Source: an uncultured euryarchaeote (lineage in GTDB: Archaea > Thermoplasmatota > Poseidoniia > Poseidoniales > Poseidoniaceae). From it: a stretch of 20,354 nucleotides of DNA. Shown here piece after piece: positions 1-7,113 of the stretch (the first letter of the stretch is position 1; every line of letters begins with the position of its first letter). Where the stretch lies: assembly GCA_937881505.1 (NCBI GenBank), contig CALGEM010000113.1:1-20354 (forward strand), in the 5' to 3' direction. The notes beneath the pieces were generated by a model that worked only from the letters and a program-made list of their open reading frames with translations, made no database searches and was not told where the DNA came from. A program made the position numbers and the translations under genes.

Positions 1-416
1 ACCGCTTTGTATCCAGCCAGGTTGTCTTGGCTTGAGTTAACATCCATCGATTGTGCACGTGATAGGCGACGAGGAATCATGTCCATGGAGAGCAGCGTAA
101 TGTTGGCGTCCATGCAGGACTTGACGTATTCTGGGTGGCGGAACGGGTCGGATACACAAGCGAGGTTTGTACCTGCAGCGATGCCATCAACACCGGGGAA
201 TCGGATGCACACGATGTTCTCACAACCAAGCGCTTCTTCACGGGAGACAATGGATGCCCCTGCCGCCTCATACTCTGCATCGTGGTAATTGGCTGCGAGG
301 CCTGCGCCGGATTCAATGAAGACCTCAAAACCGGCTCTCGAGAGCTTCTTCATGCTCGAAGGGACAATACCAACTCGAGTTTCACCTTCGGGCTCTTTAG
401 GGACACCAAGTTTCAT
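1..416 (-). CDS. pntA: NAD(P) transhydrogenase alpha subunit, N-terminal part (partial)
   Basis: The reverse-strand reading frame starts at ATG 416 and runs off the left edge, giving about 138 residues. It begins MKLGVPKEPEGETRVGIVPS, the typical start of the alanine dehydrogenase/PntA family, and later has IPRRLSRAQSMD followed by NLAGYKAV. The SRAQS-(x)n-NIAGY-(R/K)-A signature favours PntA over alanine dehydrogenase. PntA binds NAD(H) and, with the membrane subunits, couples hydride transfer from NADH to NADP+ to ion translocation. An AGGTGA Shine-Dalgarno lies 4 nt before the ATG; in-frame GTG codons upstream are possible but less likely. It is divergent from malate dehydrogenase, so both neighbours concern NAD(P)H balance. 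The dinucleotide-binding half and any pntB lie outside the window. Confidence 0.88.
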   Translation of the reverse strand, partial: MKLGVPKEPEGETRVGIVPSSMKKLSRAGFEVFIESGAGLAANYHDAEYEAAGASIVSREEALGCENIVCIRFPGVDGIAAGTNLACVSDPFRHPEYVKSCMDANITLLSMDMIPRRLSRAQSMDVNSSQDNLAGYKA

Positions 417-483
417 CCAATCACCTGCCGATTGCACCACCGAAAGGGTAGGTGCAAATCGTCCACATGAAGGAGGTTTTTAG

Positions 484-540
484 ATGCCACGCTTTGATTC
501 ACTGCAGCGCTTTCGCCGTGGACTCCGGAGGGCTTGTTGA
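484..540 (+). CDS. Possible 18-residue leader peptide upstream of mdh
   Basis: A perfect AAGGAGG (470-476) sits 7 nt before ATG 484, which opens a short frame encoding MPRFDSLQRFRRGLRRAC and ends at TGA 538-540. The peptide is basic (six Arg in 18 residues). It lies in the 186-bp divergent region between pntA and mdh and ends about 60 nt before the mdh ATG. This is the strongest ribosome-binding sequence in that region yet no longer gene uses it. It could be a translated leader, a genuine microprotein or chance. I recognise no homologue and the evidence is only the SD-ATG pairing. Confidence 0.25.
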   Translation: MPRFDSLQRFRRGLRRAC

Positions 541-602
541 AAATCTCCCACCATTGGACTTATGGACTGGCCGGAGCAGGTTCTTGGTGTAAGGTGAACA
601 CC

Positions 603-1541
603 ATGGTGAGCGGTCGACGAAAAATTGCGGTGATTGGAGCAGGGAATGTTGGAGCAACATGTGCTTTTGTTCTCGCTCAAATGAAAATCGCCGACATTGT
701 TCTTCTCGACATCTACGAAGGATTTGCCAAGGGCAAGGCGCTTGACATGTCGCAAAATGCCAACGTGCTAAACTACAACGGAACCATCACGGGTACAGCC
801 GATTACAAGGACATCGCCGGATCAGAGGTTGTTGTTGTGACCTCTGGCTTTCCCCGTCAGCCCGGCATGACGAGAGAAGATTTGATTGGAAAAAACGCCG
901 ATATCGTCTCCCAGGTCGGGGCTGGGATCAAAGATCACGCACCGGATGCTGTTGTCATCGTCGTCACTAATCCACTGGATTTGATGACATACCATATGCA
1001 GCAGGTCACAGGATTCCCACCCGAACGCGTCATCGGACAAGCTGGTGTTCTCGACAGTGCAAGAATGGCTCACTTCATTGCCTTGGAACTGAATTGTGCT
1101 GAAGAAGATGTTTCGCCAATGGTACTTGGGGGGCACGGGGACACTATGGTCCCCTTGCCTCGATACACGACGGTTGGTGGCATCCCCATCACCCAGTTAA
1201 TGAGCCAAGATCGCATTGATGCCATCAGCGCACGAACCGCCAGCGGTGGAGGGGAAATTGTCAAACTCTTGGAGCGAGGGTCTGCTTTTTACGCCCCGGG
1301 TTCGGCAGCCGCAGTCATGGCTGAATCGGTGTTGAATGACCGCCGAAGGTTGCTTCCAGCATCATGTCTGCTCACAGGACAATACGGATTGAGTGATGTT
1401 TACATCGGTGTTCCTTGCATCATCGGTTCCAACGGTGTTGAGCAAATTTTTGAGTTGGATTTAACCGATGAGGAACTCGGATCCCTTCAGGGGTCTGGTG
1501 AGTTTTACAAAGGTCAACTCAAAGATGTCCTTGGCTATTGA
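603..1541 (+). CDS. mdh: Malate dehydrogenase (LDH-type, NAD-dependent)
   Basis: Cytoplasmic oxidoreductase of 312 residues interconverting malate and oxaloacetate in the TCA cycle. The Rossmann glycine motif GAGNVG is at residues 12-17, and an Asp (D36) at the end of the second strand suggests NAD rather than NADP. The mobile loop carries R85 and R91 in RQPGMTR; an arginine at the oxamate/malate-discriminating position fits malate rather than lactate. DSARMAHF holds the third substrate arginine (R154), and GGHGDTMVP holds the catalytic histidine (H178). Length is normal for the MDH3 group. The frame is open back to TTG 534, but ATG 603 has an AAGGTGA Shine-Dalgarno 5 nt upstream and starts right before the first beta strand, so I chose it. 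Its 3' end overlaps the convergent ygfZ-like gene by 7 bp. Confidence 0.95.
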   Translation: MVSGRRKIAVIGAGNVGATCAFVLAQMKIADIVLLDIYEGFAKGKALDMSQNANVLNYNGTITGTADYKDIAGSEVVVVTSGFPRQPGMTREDLIGKNADIVSQVGAGIKDHAPDAVVIVVTNPLDLMTYHMQQVTGFPPERVIGQAGVLDSARMAHFIALELNCAEEDVSPMVLGGHGDTMVPLPRYTTVGGIPITQLMSQDRIDAISARTASGGGEIVKLLERGSAFYAPGSAAAVMAESVLNDRRRLLPASCLLTGQYGLSDVYIGVPCIIGSNGVEQIFELDLTDEELGSLQGSGEFYKGQLKDVLGY

Positions 1542-2188
1542 GTACGGACGATGCAAAGGCTGCGTTCCTTGCCTTGGGTTGTCGGTTTTTCCACTGGATT
1601 TGGCCGCACAACGAGTTGGTGTCCTTGTTTTCCACGGCTTCGCATCCGCGTGAGCACCTCTTGGCCCACATAGCATCCCTTTTGGGGATGAACGAGCGGT
1701 TCGAGTCCACAAGCCAAGGGATGATGGGAGTCCGTTATTTCATGACCATGATAGGGGATGAGGTTCGTGATACGGTGTTCATTCCATTGTTCCATGGCCC
1801 ATGTCGCTTGCCAATTGTGTTTGATGGGCACGATGAACATCTTTCCAAAAAATGAGTCGTGCACTGTTGCATCTGGTGGAATTTCCGAATCGCCAACATC
1901 GATGAAGACATCATTGAGGTCACTGATGTCCGTGATGGTGATTGATTGGCCGAGAATACGTTCAGCGAGGTGAGCAGCGAGTACGTTTTTGTTCATTGCA
2001 TGGCCCACAATTGCGACATGCTCGCCAACAGGGACAATGTCACAAACATCGATGATTTTAGCCGCACGTGTTGTGAAGACTGTGGTGCAGGGTCCATCGA
2101 CATGGTTGGTGGAAAGGCCATCCAAAAAGGCGAGAAGTCCCTTGCCTTGAAGCAAAAGGATGGATGCCTCATGACGTACCAATCCCAT
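1535..2188 (-). CDS. ygfZ: YgfZ/GcvT-like folate-binding Fe-S cluster protein
   Basis: Protein of 217 residues related to the aminomethyltransferase fold. Residues 14-30 (QGKGLLAFLDGLSTNHV) match the YgfZ/GcvT N-terminal pattern, and KGCYVGQE at 170-177 is the diagnostic YgfZ motif, including its conserved cysteine. YgfZ proteins bind tetrahydrofolate and help build or repair certain Fe-S enzymes. At 217 residues it is much shorter than the roughly 325 of E. coli YgfZ, with only about 40 residues after the motif, so the C-terminal barrel seems largely missing. It starts 9 nt after the stop of the A-type Fe-S carrier gene, a context that supports a shared role in Fe-S maturation. Its TAG stop lies inside the mdh 3' end. 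Symbol is by family. Confidence 0.85.
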   Translation of the reverse strand: MGLVRHEASILLLQGKGLLAFLDGLSTNHVDGPCTTVFTTRAAKIIDVCDIVPVGEHVAIVGHAMNKNVLAAHLAERILGQSITITDISDLNDVFIDVGDSEIPPDATVHDSFFGKMFIVPIKHNWQATWAMEQWNEHRITNLIPYHGHEITDSHHPLACGLEPLVHPQKGCYVGQEVLTRMRSRGKQGHQLVVRPNPVEKPTTQGKERSLCIVRTQ

Positions 2189-2197
2189 GGATTGCCC

Positions 2198-2578
2198 TCA
2201 AGAGAACGATTCGCCACATCCACAAGAAGAACTCGCATTGGGGTTGTTGATTTTGAATCCACCACCCATGAGCCGGTCTACATAATCGATCTCAATACCG
2301 TTCAACAAATGACTTGAGGCGGATGGGACGAGGACGCGGAAGCCGTTGATGTTCAGTTCTTGGCAAGGCGTATCGGTTGATTCTACGATTTGAAGGTCGT
2401 ACATGTAGCCTGAACATCCTCCACTGAGAACACCGACGAGGAGAGCATGACTTCGGTCGTCGCCAAAAGCATCTTCCAACATGGTGGTGGCTTTCTCAGT
2501 AAGCGTCAGTTCCACATCCACCTCATCAGGTCGGTGCACTTCCAGAGGCGTTGCCGATTCGCAGGTGCCGCAGTCCAT
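2198..2578 (-). CDS. A-type Fe-S cluster carrier (HesB/IscA/ErpA family)
   Basis: Protein of 126 residues. The three cluster-binding cysteines of the family are present: C55 in SGGCSGYMYDL and C119/C121 in SSSCGCGESF. The core begins near residue 23 (ELTLTEKATTML), preceded by an unusual 20-residue N-terminal extension with two more cysteines (MDCGTCESA). A-type carriers accept Fe-S clusters from a scaffold and pass them to apo-enzymes. It is followed at once by the YgfZ-like gene and preceded 51 nt upstream by the TPR gene on the same strand. A GGGAGTGG stretch upstream may serve as ribosome-binding site. Whether it is closer to IscA, ErpA or SufA cannot be decided by eye. Confidence 0.93.
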   Translation of the reverse strand: MDCGTCESATPLEVHRPDEVDVELTLTEKATTMLEDAFGDDRSHALLVGVLSGGCSGYMYDLQIVESTDTPCQELNINGFRVLVPSASSHLLNGIEIDYVDRLMGGGFKINNPNASSSCGCGESFS

Positions 2579-2629
2579 GATGTTCCCACTCCCTCACCGT
2601 TTTTGAACTTGACCGCGGGAGTTCAGTAT

Positions 2630-4987
2630 TCATCGCTTCTTTCGCTTTTTATCCATGGCCTTTTGCAAAATGTTGCACCGACGAATCTGATCTTTCGCAC
2701 GACGTTTGGCCTCATCGCTCAGTCCACGTGGGATGGCTTGCTCAAAGCACTTGACGGCGTCCTTGTATCGCTCCATTTCAGCATAGGCCGTTCCCATGTT
2801 GTACAGCGTCTCTCCACGAACTTCTGTCGGACGAATCAACATGGCTTGGTGGTAGGATTCAACACACTTCGGATATTCTTCGAGGAAGTAATAGGCGTTC
2901 CCTCGGTTATTGAGAATACGGATAATCATGGCGTCATCGCCTGCAAAAGCAGGGAGTGCTCGGTCAAAACACGAGAGTGCTTCTTTGTATTTTTTGTCCT
3001 CAATCAACTGCACGCCTTGATTGAACCAGGCAACATCTTGGTTGGATATGGCGTTGCTCGTGGTCGTTTGCGGCGTGTTGACAGCAACAGTTTGCGCTGC
3101 ATCCAACGCCGCTTTCGCAAGGTCGACTTCGGGTTGGGGCGTTGCTTCCACCACTTTTTGTTGAGGTTCAACCGGTGCCAAAAGCATGGCTGCATCCATG
3201 GCAGGCGATGCCGATTCAACGGCGGGTGCGACTTCGACCGGTTCAGGAACAGGGTCCAAGTCGGGCAGGGATTGAATCGGTTCTGAAACAAGCACCTCAG
3301 ACGGTTCGGAAACGTGGGTTTCTGCTGTTTCAGTTCCAAGGACATTCACAGGTTCTGGCTCCGGTGCAACGGAGAGGGTTTCTTCGGGGACTGGAGCGGG
3401 AGTCGCACCCATGCTGGTGGCTTTTGCATGGCACTTCTCTGCCGTCTCATAATCCCCAGCCTGTTCGAGTGAACGAGCCAACCCCGTCCAGTGGGCAGGC
3501 TCGTTTTGGTCTTGCTGAATCAAGGCCTTCCACATCAAGACTGCATCGCTGTGTTGCTGACTTAGCGAAAGGGCTGTAGCCCGCTCAGGCGTCGTTTCAT
3601 CCCCCATTAAATCCAGTGCTTCACGGGCCATCTCGGGGCCTGCTGGAAGGGTGGGTGGTAGTCCTGCGACTTGGTCCATGATGTCACTTTCACCTTGGGC
3701 GAGCTGGAGGAGCATGCTGATGTATTCCGATTTAATTGGATGCGATTCATCTATGGTGATGAGCGTACGTGCGGCACCCATGTAGGCTTCAATCAACCCC
3801 TCATCTTTTGCAAGAGATGCCCATTTTTCAGCGGCCTTCCCGTAGTTTTCGTCGGCCTCAAGTGAACGTTGGTAACTGTTGATGGCTTCTTGTGCCATAC
3901 CGGAGCGTTGTTGAACAGAGCCCAAATTAAACCAACCTGGGGCATGACTTGGCTCAAGATTCTGTGCATGCGTCATGGCGGCGATGGCGTGGTTATCTAG
4001 GTCCAATCTCGCCATAGCACCTCCTGCAATACGCCAAGCGCCAGCGTGTTGTGCGCCGATGGTTTTGAGATGGGGCTTCAAGAGGGCCAAAGCATCTTTT
4101 GGATTGCCATCTTTAATGAGTGCAGTCGCATCTTCGACGAGTGAGTCAATGTCAATTGCGGGTTCTGGTTCGGGCTCAGGCTCATCCACCGGTTCGGGTT
4201 CCGGTGCTACATCCTGCATGACTTCCTGTTGGGCAACAACAACCTCAGCCGCACTCTGCAATTCTTCTACCGTCAGCGTCTGATCTTCGTCGTGGTCGTG
4301 ATGAACAGCTTCCTGCAACAGCATCTCGGGATCTTCAATGCCAGCTTCTTCGGCAATCTCTTCCACCATCTGCATGTCGACTTCTTGCGTCACTTCAATC
4401 GAAGGTTGCATGGCTTCCATGGCGACAGAAATCCCGCTGTTCTTGCATCGTTCTTTGAGTTGAACGAGCGCAGGATGGCCGGGGAAGAAACCAAGCGCTT
4501 TTTCAGCGGTTTCATACGCTCCTTCGAGGTCACCAATTCGCTCAAGCAGAATAGCCAAGTTGGCCGTGGCAGGTGCGTGGTCCTCGTTGAGGTCAAGGCA
4601 AATCTGGAACGATTGGCGCGCTCCCCGTGCGTCTTGTTGGGCCTCAAGAAGGACGCCGCGGTTGAACCACGCCATATCGCATGAAGGGTCGAGTGCAATC
4701 GCCTTGTTGAAGGCTGCAAGCGCTCCCTTCACATCGTTGCGACGACTGCGTTCCTCTCCAACGGTCAAAAGGACCTCTACCATTTCCTCCGGGTCTTCTA
4801 CATCCTCAAGTTCCGGGATGACGTTCCGAGGGGTTGTGGAAGGAGATTCCTCGGGGGTTGATTCTACTTGTTGTTCTTCATTTTCTACCGCATCAAGGGC
4901 ATCCTTGACCGAGGCCAAAGCGATGTCATCAACACCGTCGGCTACCTCATCCGAGACATCGTGGATTTCGTCTTCCGCGCCCGACAT
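2630..4987 (-). CDS. Large acidic TPR-repeat protein
   Basis: Protein of 785 residues if ATG 4987 is used; GGTGAT precedes it, and the in-frame ATG at 5068 would run into the divergent promoter. There is no signal peptide or membrane segment, so it is likely cytoplasmic. Tetratricopeptide repeats occur in three blocks: about residues 65-185 (for example AFNKAIALDPSCDMAWFNRG), about 305-420 plus a further pair near 480-540, and a C-terminal block from about 645 (DVAWFNQGVQLIEDKKYKEA) to near the end. The blocks are joined by long Glu/Pro/Val-rich linkers with EPEP runs. The C-terminus is strongly basic (KKRKKR). TPRs are protein-interaction scaffolds; the partner is unknown. The same-strand carrier and ygfZ-like genes follow after 51 nt and may be co-transcribed. 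Confidence 0.85.
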   Translation of the reverse strand: MSGAEDEIHDVSDEVADGVDDIALASVKDALDAVENEEQQVESTPEESPSTTPRNVIPELEDVEDPEEMVEVLLTVGEERSRRNDVKGALAAFNKAIALDPSCDMAWFNRGVLLEAQQDARGARQSFQICLDLNEDHAPATANLAILLERIGDLEGAYETAEKALGFFPGHPALVQLKERCKNSGISVAMEAMQPSIEVTQEVDMQMVEEIAEEAGIEDPEMLLQEAVHHDHDEDQTLTVEELQSAAEVVVAQQEVMQDVAPEPEPVDEPEPEPEPAIDIDSLVEDATALIKDGNPKDALALLKPHLKTIGAQHAGAWRIAGGAMARLDLDNHAIAAMTHAQNLEPSHAPGWFNLGSVQQRSGMAQEAINSYQRSLEADENYGKAAEKWASLAKDEGLIEAYMGAARTLITIDESHPIKSEYISMLLQLAQGESDIMDQVAGLPPTLPAGPEMAREALDLMGDETTPERATALSLSQQHSDAVLMWKALIQQDQNEPAHWTGLARSLEQAGDYETAEKCHAKATSMGATPAPVPEETLSVAPEPEPVNVLGTETAETHVSEPSEVLVSEPIQSLPDLDPVPEPVEVAPAVESASPAMDAAMLLAPVEPQQKVVEATPQPEVDLAKAALDAAQTVAVNTPQTTTSNAISNQDVAWFNQGVQLIEDKKYKEALSCFDRALPAFAGDDAMIIRILNNRGNAYYFLEEYPKCVESYHQAMLIRPTEVRGETLYNMGTAYAEMERYKDAVKCFEQAIPRGLSDEAKRRAKDQIRRCNILQKAMDKKRKKR

Positions 4988-5092
4988 GCCATCACCGGTT
5001 TGCGACCAACCACGATGCATGCATAAGCATTGCTTTTTCTTGACCATGGGATGAATCCTTACATTCAAGGGCCGTTGAGGATTGGAATCACC
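4988..5092. promoter_or_regulatory. Divergent promoter region, TPR gene / flavin reductase
   Basis: This 105-bp gap separates the outward-facing start codons. It contains a perfect 10-bp palindrome ATGCATGCAT at 5015-5024, and on the reverse strand a CTTATGCA stretch overlaps it about 30 nt before ATG 4987, a plausible weak TATA position. No clear TATA box was seen for the plus-strand gene. The assignment rests on geometry more than on motif quality. Confidence 0.35.
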
Positions 5093-5641
5093 ATGGGCGA
5101 TGACTGTATCAAAATATTGGGCCTTGCCGGCGAATACCGTTCTACCTCAAAATCTGGTATGCTGGTGAACGCCGCATTGGGGATGGCTGAAGCCAAAGGG
5201 GCGGAAGTCGTCTTCTGGGACCTAGCAGAAAAACCACTGCCACTCGTTGGTGAAGAAGGATGCTGGGCGCATCCGAACGTGAAAGAATTCCAAACTCTCC
5301 TTGAGTCGTGTGATGCCTTTTTCCTCTCATCTCCCGAATACCACGGCACGATGTCTGGTGTCATGAAGAACACCATGGACTGGATGTACGACAAGCATGT
5401 GGGTGGCAAGGTTTTCGGCTTGATGTCCACGCTTGGAGGCGTCACCAATTCGAACACCCTCAACCACATGCGTATTGCTTTACGCTGGTTGCACGGTTGG
5501 CCAGTTCCGGAGCAATTGGCAATTGGCCATGTCAAAGAAGCCTTTGACGAGGACGGACATCTCGTGGATGAATCTCTGCAGGAACGGCTTTCGAACCTCG
5601 TTGAGGCCGTCCTCTCCGCATCAAAGAAAATGAGTGCATGA
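5093..5641 (+). CDS. NADPH-dependent FMN reductase family flavoprotein
   Basis: Flavodoxin-fold protein of 182 residues. The first strand and flavin phosphate loop are KILGLAGEYRSTSKS (residues 7-21), and the second signature is SSPEYHGTMSGVMKNTMDWM, matching the family P-x-Y-x(n)-LKN-x-x-DW pattern. Members reduce FMN, quinones, azo dyes or chromate with NAD(P)H; the substrate here is unknown. I chose ATG 5093 because it lies right before the first strand; the frame extends back to 5030 but that would overlap the divergent promoter. Its stop overlaps the next gene start as ATGA (5638-5641), implying translational coupling to the FGE-like protein. Confidence 0.87.
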   Translation: MGDDCIKILGLAGEYRSTSKSGMLVNAALGMAEAKGAEVVFWDLAEKPLPLVGEEGCWAHPNVKEFQTLLESCDAFFLSSPEYHGTMSGVMKNTMDWMYDKHVGGKVFGLMSTLGGVTNSNTLNHMRIALRWLHGWPVPEQLAIGHVKEAFDEDGHLVDESLQERLSNLVEAVLSASKKMSA

Positions 5642-6414
5642 GCATGGCGTCGTCCCCATCCACACCTTTTTTTTCAGATGCGTACGGTTCCTCGTATAGG
5701 TTAGTGCAACCGGGATCATTCCAGATGGGTGATGGAACCGGTAAGGGGAACCCCAACGAACAACCCGCATGTCTTGTGGAGATCACCCGACCCTTTTTTC
5801 TCGGTGAACGCAACGTCACCCAATCTTTTTGGCACGATGTGATGGGTGAAAATCCGTCCAAATTTCAAGAAGGTTGGAGTGCTGGTCTTCGCCCTGTGGA
5901 AAACATCAACATGGACGATGTCACCCTCTTTCTCGCCCGATTGAATCAGCGAGATTCTGATGTCATGTACCTCGGATTGGTTGGGCGTTGGCGTTTACCA
6001 TCTGAGGCAGAATGGGAATACGCTTCAAGAGCGGGGATGCATGGACGTTGGTCCTTTGGCGACAAAGATGTAGAATTGGATGAACACGGCTGGCATGCAG
6101 GGAATTCAGGAGGCACAACGCGTGAGGTTGGGTTGAAGAAAGCGAATCCTTGGGGCTTTTTTGATATGAACGGACTCATTCAAGAATGGTGTGCTGATCA
6201 TTGGGTGAAATCATATGCAGGCGGTCGCAACCAATCTCCGATGGTTGTTCATGATGCTCGCAAATATGTCGTTCGAGGTGGCGCATGGTTCACGGAGAGC
6301 GATTCGACGCGTTGTGGCGCACGCTCCTTTGCTGACCGAGATAAGCGCAGCGATGGTCTTGGTTTGCGATTGGTCTGGGAGCCGTTGGATACCCAACCCG
6401 CATCGAGCGACTAA
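5638..6414 (+). CDS. FGE-sulfatase (SUMF1/EgtB/PvdO fold) domain protein
   Basis: Protein of 258 residues with the formylglycine-generating-enzyme-like fold throughout: GSFQMGDGTGKGNPNEQP near residue 26, RPFFLGERNVTQSFWHDVMG with the family V-T-x-x-x-(F/Y)-W element, RLPSEAEWEYASRAG near residue 120, NPWGFFDMNGLIQEWCADHW near residue 170, VVRGGAW near residue 212 and GLGLRLVW near the end. The active-site Cys pair of true FGE, expected just after RGG(S/A)W, is absent: the segment reads FTESDSTRCGAR with one cysteine at a shifted place. It is therefore probably not a sulfatase activator; EgtB-, PvdO- or binding-type roles are open. It is translationally coupled to the flavin reductase and overlaps the convergent PqqD-like gene by 4 bp. 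There is no signal peptide. Confidence 0.88.
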   Translation: MSMASSPSTPFFSDAYGSSYRLVQPGSFQMGDGTGKGNPNEQPACLVEITRPFFLGERNVTQSFWHDVMGENPSKFQEGWSAGLRPVENINMDDVTLFLARLNQRDSDVMYLGLVGRWRLPSEAEWEYASRAGMHGRWSFGDKDVELDEHGWHAGNSGGTTREVGLKKANPWGFFDMNGLIQEWCADHWVKSYAGGRNQSPMVVHDARKYVVRGGAWFTESDSTRCGARSFADRDKRSDGLGLRLVWEPLDTQPASSD

Positions 6415-6917
6415 GGTGCTTCGTTCTTCATTGGCGTCCAATCATACGCGTGGTCTGCTGGTAGGTCATCCAGCGTTTGATGTTCGGGTGTCTGTCCTGG
6501 TCCGATGAACCAGCGAGCGTCGAGAGGCGTCTCCAGAACGAGCATGAGGTTGTTGTTTTTCAGTTGCTGAATGGCAGCGGCCGTACGTTGCATAACGGGT
6601 GCAATTTCTTCTTGAAACACTTCGTTCATCGTATCGCAAATCTCGCCAAATGTTCGACTCCCATCCGCCAATTCCCATAGCATGCTGTTCATTTCATCCA
6701 ACGGCCGACGCAATTCAGAGGGTGCTCGGAGGAGAGATGCAATTTTTCCTTCTATTCGCCCAAATTGTTTGGGAATCCTCAACACAATCCGCCTTCCGCT
6801 TACCCCTCGTAGGGCAGGGTCCTTGTTGACCTCACCCGTTCTTGCCCACCACACTGGGGTTCTGCAAGGGTATTGGTCCACCAGTGGGTGGTCTTCCTTG
6901 CCAGCAATCTCCACCAT
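6411..6917 (-). CDS. PqqD-like (RiPP recognition element fold) protein
   Basis: Protein of 168 residues. Its middle (about residues 35-125) follows the PqqD family pattern: RRIVLRIPK, then PLDEMNSMLWELADGSRTFG with the characteristic LN/W-x-L-x-DG-x-(R/K)-T core, EICDTMNEVF and a closing helix AAIQQLKNNNLMLVL. PqqD domains are winged-helix modules that bind leader peptides of ribosomally made peptides, but many stand-alone members have no known role. The C-terminal 45 residues are Pro/Asp-rich. ATG 6917 has GGTGAG just upstream; a TTG at 6938 is also in frame. It is the last gene of the envelope operon. No radical SAM maturase or obvious precursor peptide is beside it. Confidence 0.75.
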   Translation of the reverse strand: MVEIAGKEDHPLVDQYPCRTPVWWARTGEVNKDPALRGVSGRRIVLRIPKQFGRIEGKIASLLRAPSELRRPLDEMNSMLWELADGSRTFGEICDTMNEVFQEEIAPVMQRTAAAIQQLKNNNLMLVLETPLDARWFIGPGQTPEHQTLDDLPADHAYDWTPMKNEAP

Positions 6918-6927
6918 GGCCTCACCC

Positions 6928-7101
6928 TCAAAATTCAACCCACGTCCACACGAGCAGGGTCAACATCGATGCCGTGCCAAGAAGTGCAACGGTTCGCGTT
7001 GCCTGAACCCGTTGAGTGAAATGGCGAAGATACCATGTTCCTACCCCACAAGCAGCGACAACAAACCACAAGCCGTACCATGCCGGAGGATAGGTGTCCA
7101 C
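6928..7101 (-). CDS. Small two-TM membrane protein (57 aa)
   Basis: A short reverse-strand frame between the surface-protein gene and the PqqD-like gene, opening with GTG 7101 (VDTYPPAWYGLWFVVAACGV) and ending at TGA 6928-6930. Two hydrophobic stretches, WYGLWFVVAACGVGTWYL and VALLGTASMLTLLVWTWVEF, are separated by a basic loop with several Arg (RHFTQRVQATR), so a hairpin with the loop in the cytoplasm is likely. The stop lies 10 nt before the PqqD-like ATG and the start lies 12 nt after the surface-protein stop, as expected for a member of the operon. The overlapping frame with an ATG (7117 to 6935) encodes no convincing protein. I do not recognise a family. Confidence 0.6.
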   Translation of the reverse strand: MDTYPPAWYGLWFVVAACGVGTWYLRHFTQRVQATRTVALLGTASMLTLLVWTWVEF

Positions 7102-7113
7102 GCCCTTCGGTCA

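Noticed and set aside
534..602. N-terminal extension of mdh from TTG 534
   Set aside because: The added 23 residues do not resemble MDH, the TTG has no well-spaced ribosome-binding site, and ATG 603 has AAGGTGA at a good distance.
4150..4210. Repetitive GGTTCGGGCTCAGG-like tract as a DNA repeat element
   Set aside because: It is explained by Glu-Pro codons in a linker of the TPR protein.
5667..5674. T8 tract near the start of the FGE-like gene as a phase-variation switch
   Set aside because: Encodes ordinary Phe-Phe in a cytosolic protein with no reason for switching; kept only as a possible sequencing-error site.
5638..6414. Sulfatase-activating FGE
   Set aside because: The catalytic cysteine pair is absent and no sulfatase gene is nearby.
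6928..7101. The 57-residue protein as a RiPP precursor for the PqqD-like protein
   Set aside because: It has two TM helices and no leader/core layout, and there is no maturase nearby; QueE at 15926 is a pathway enzyme, not a peptide maturase.
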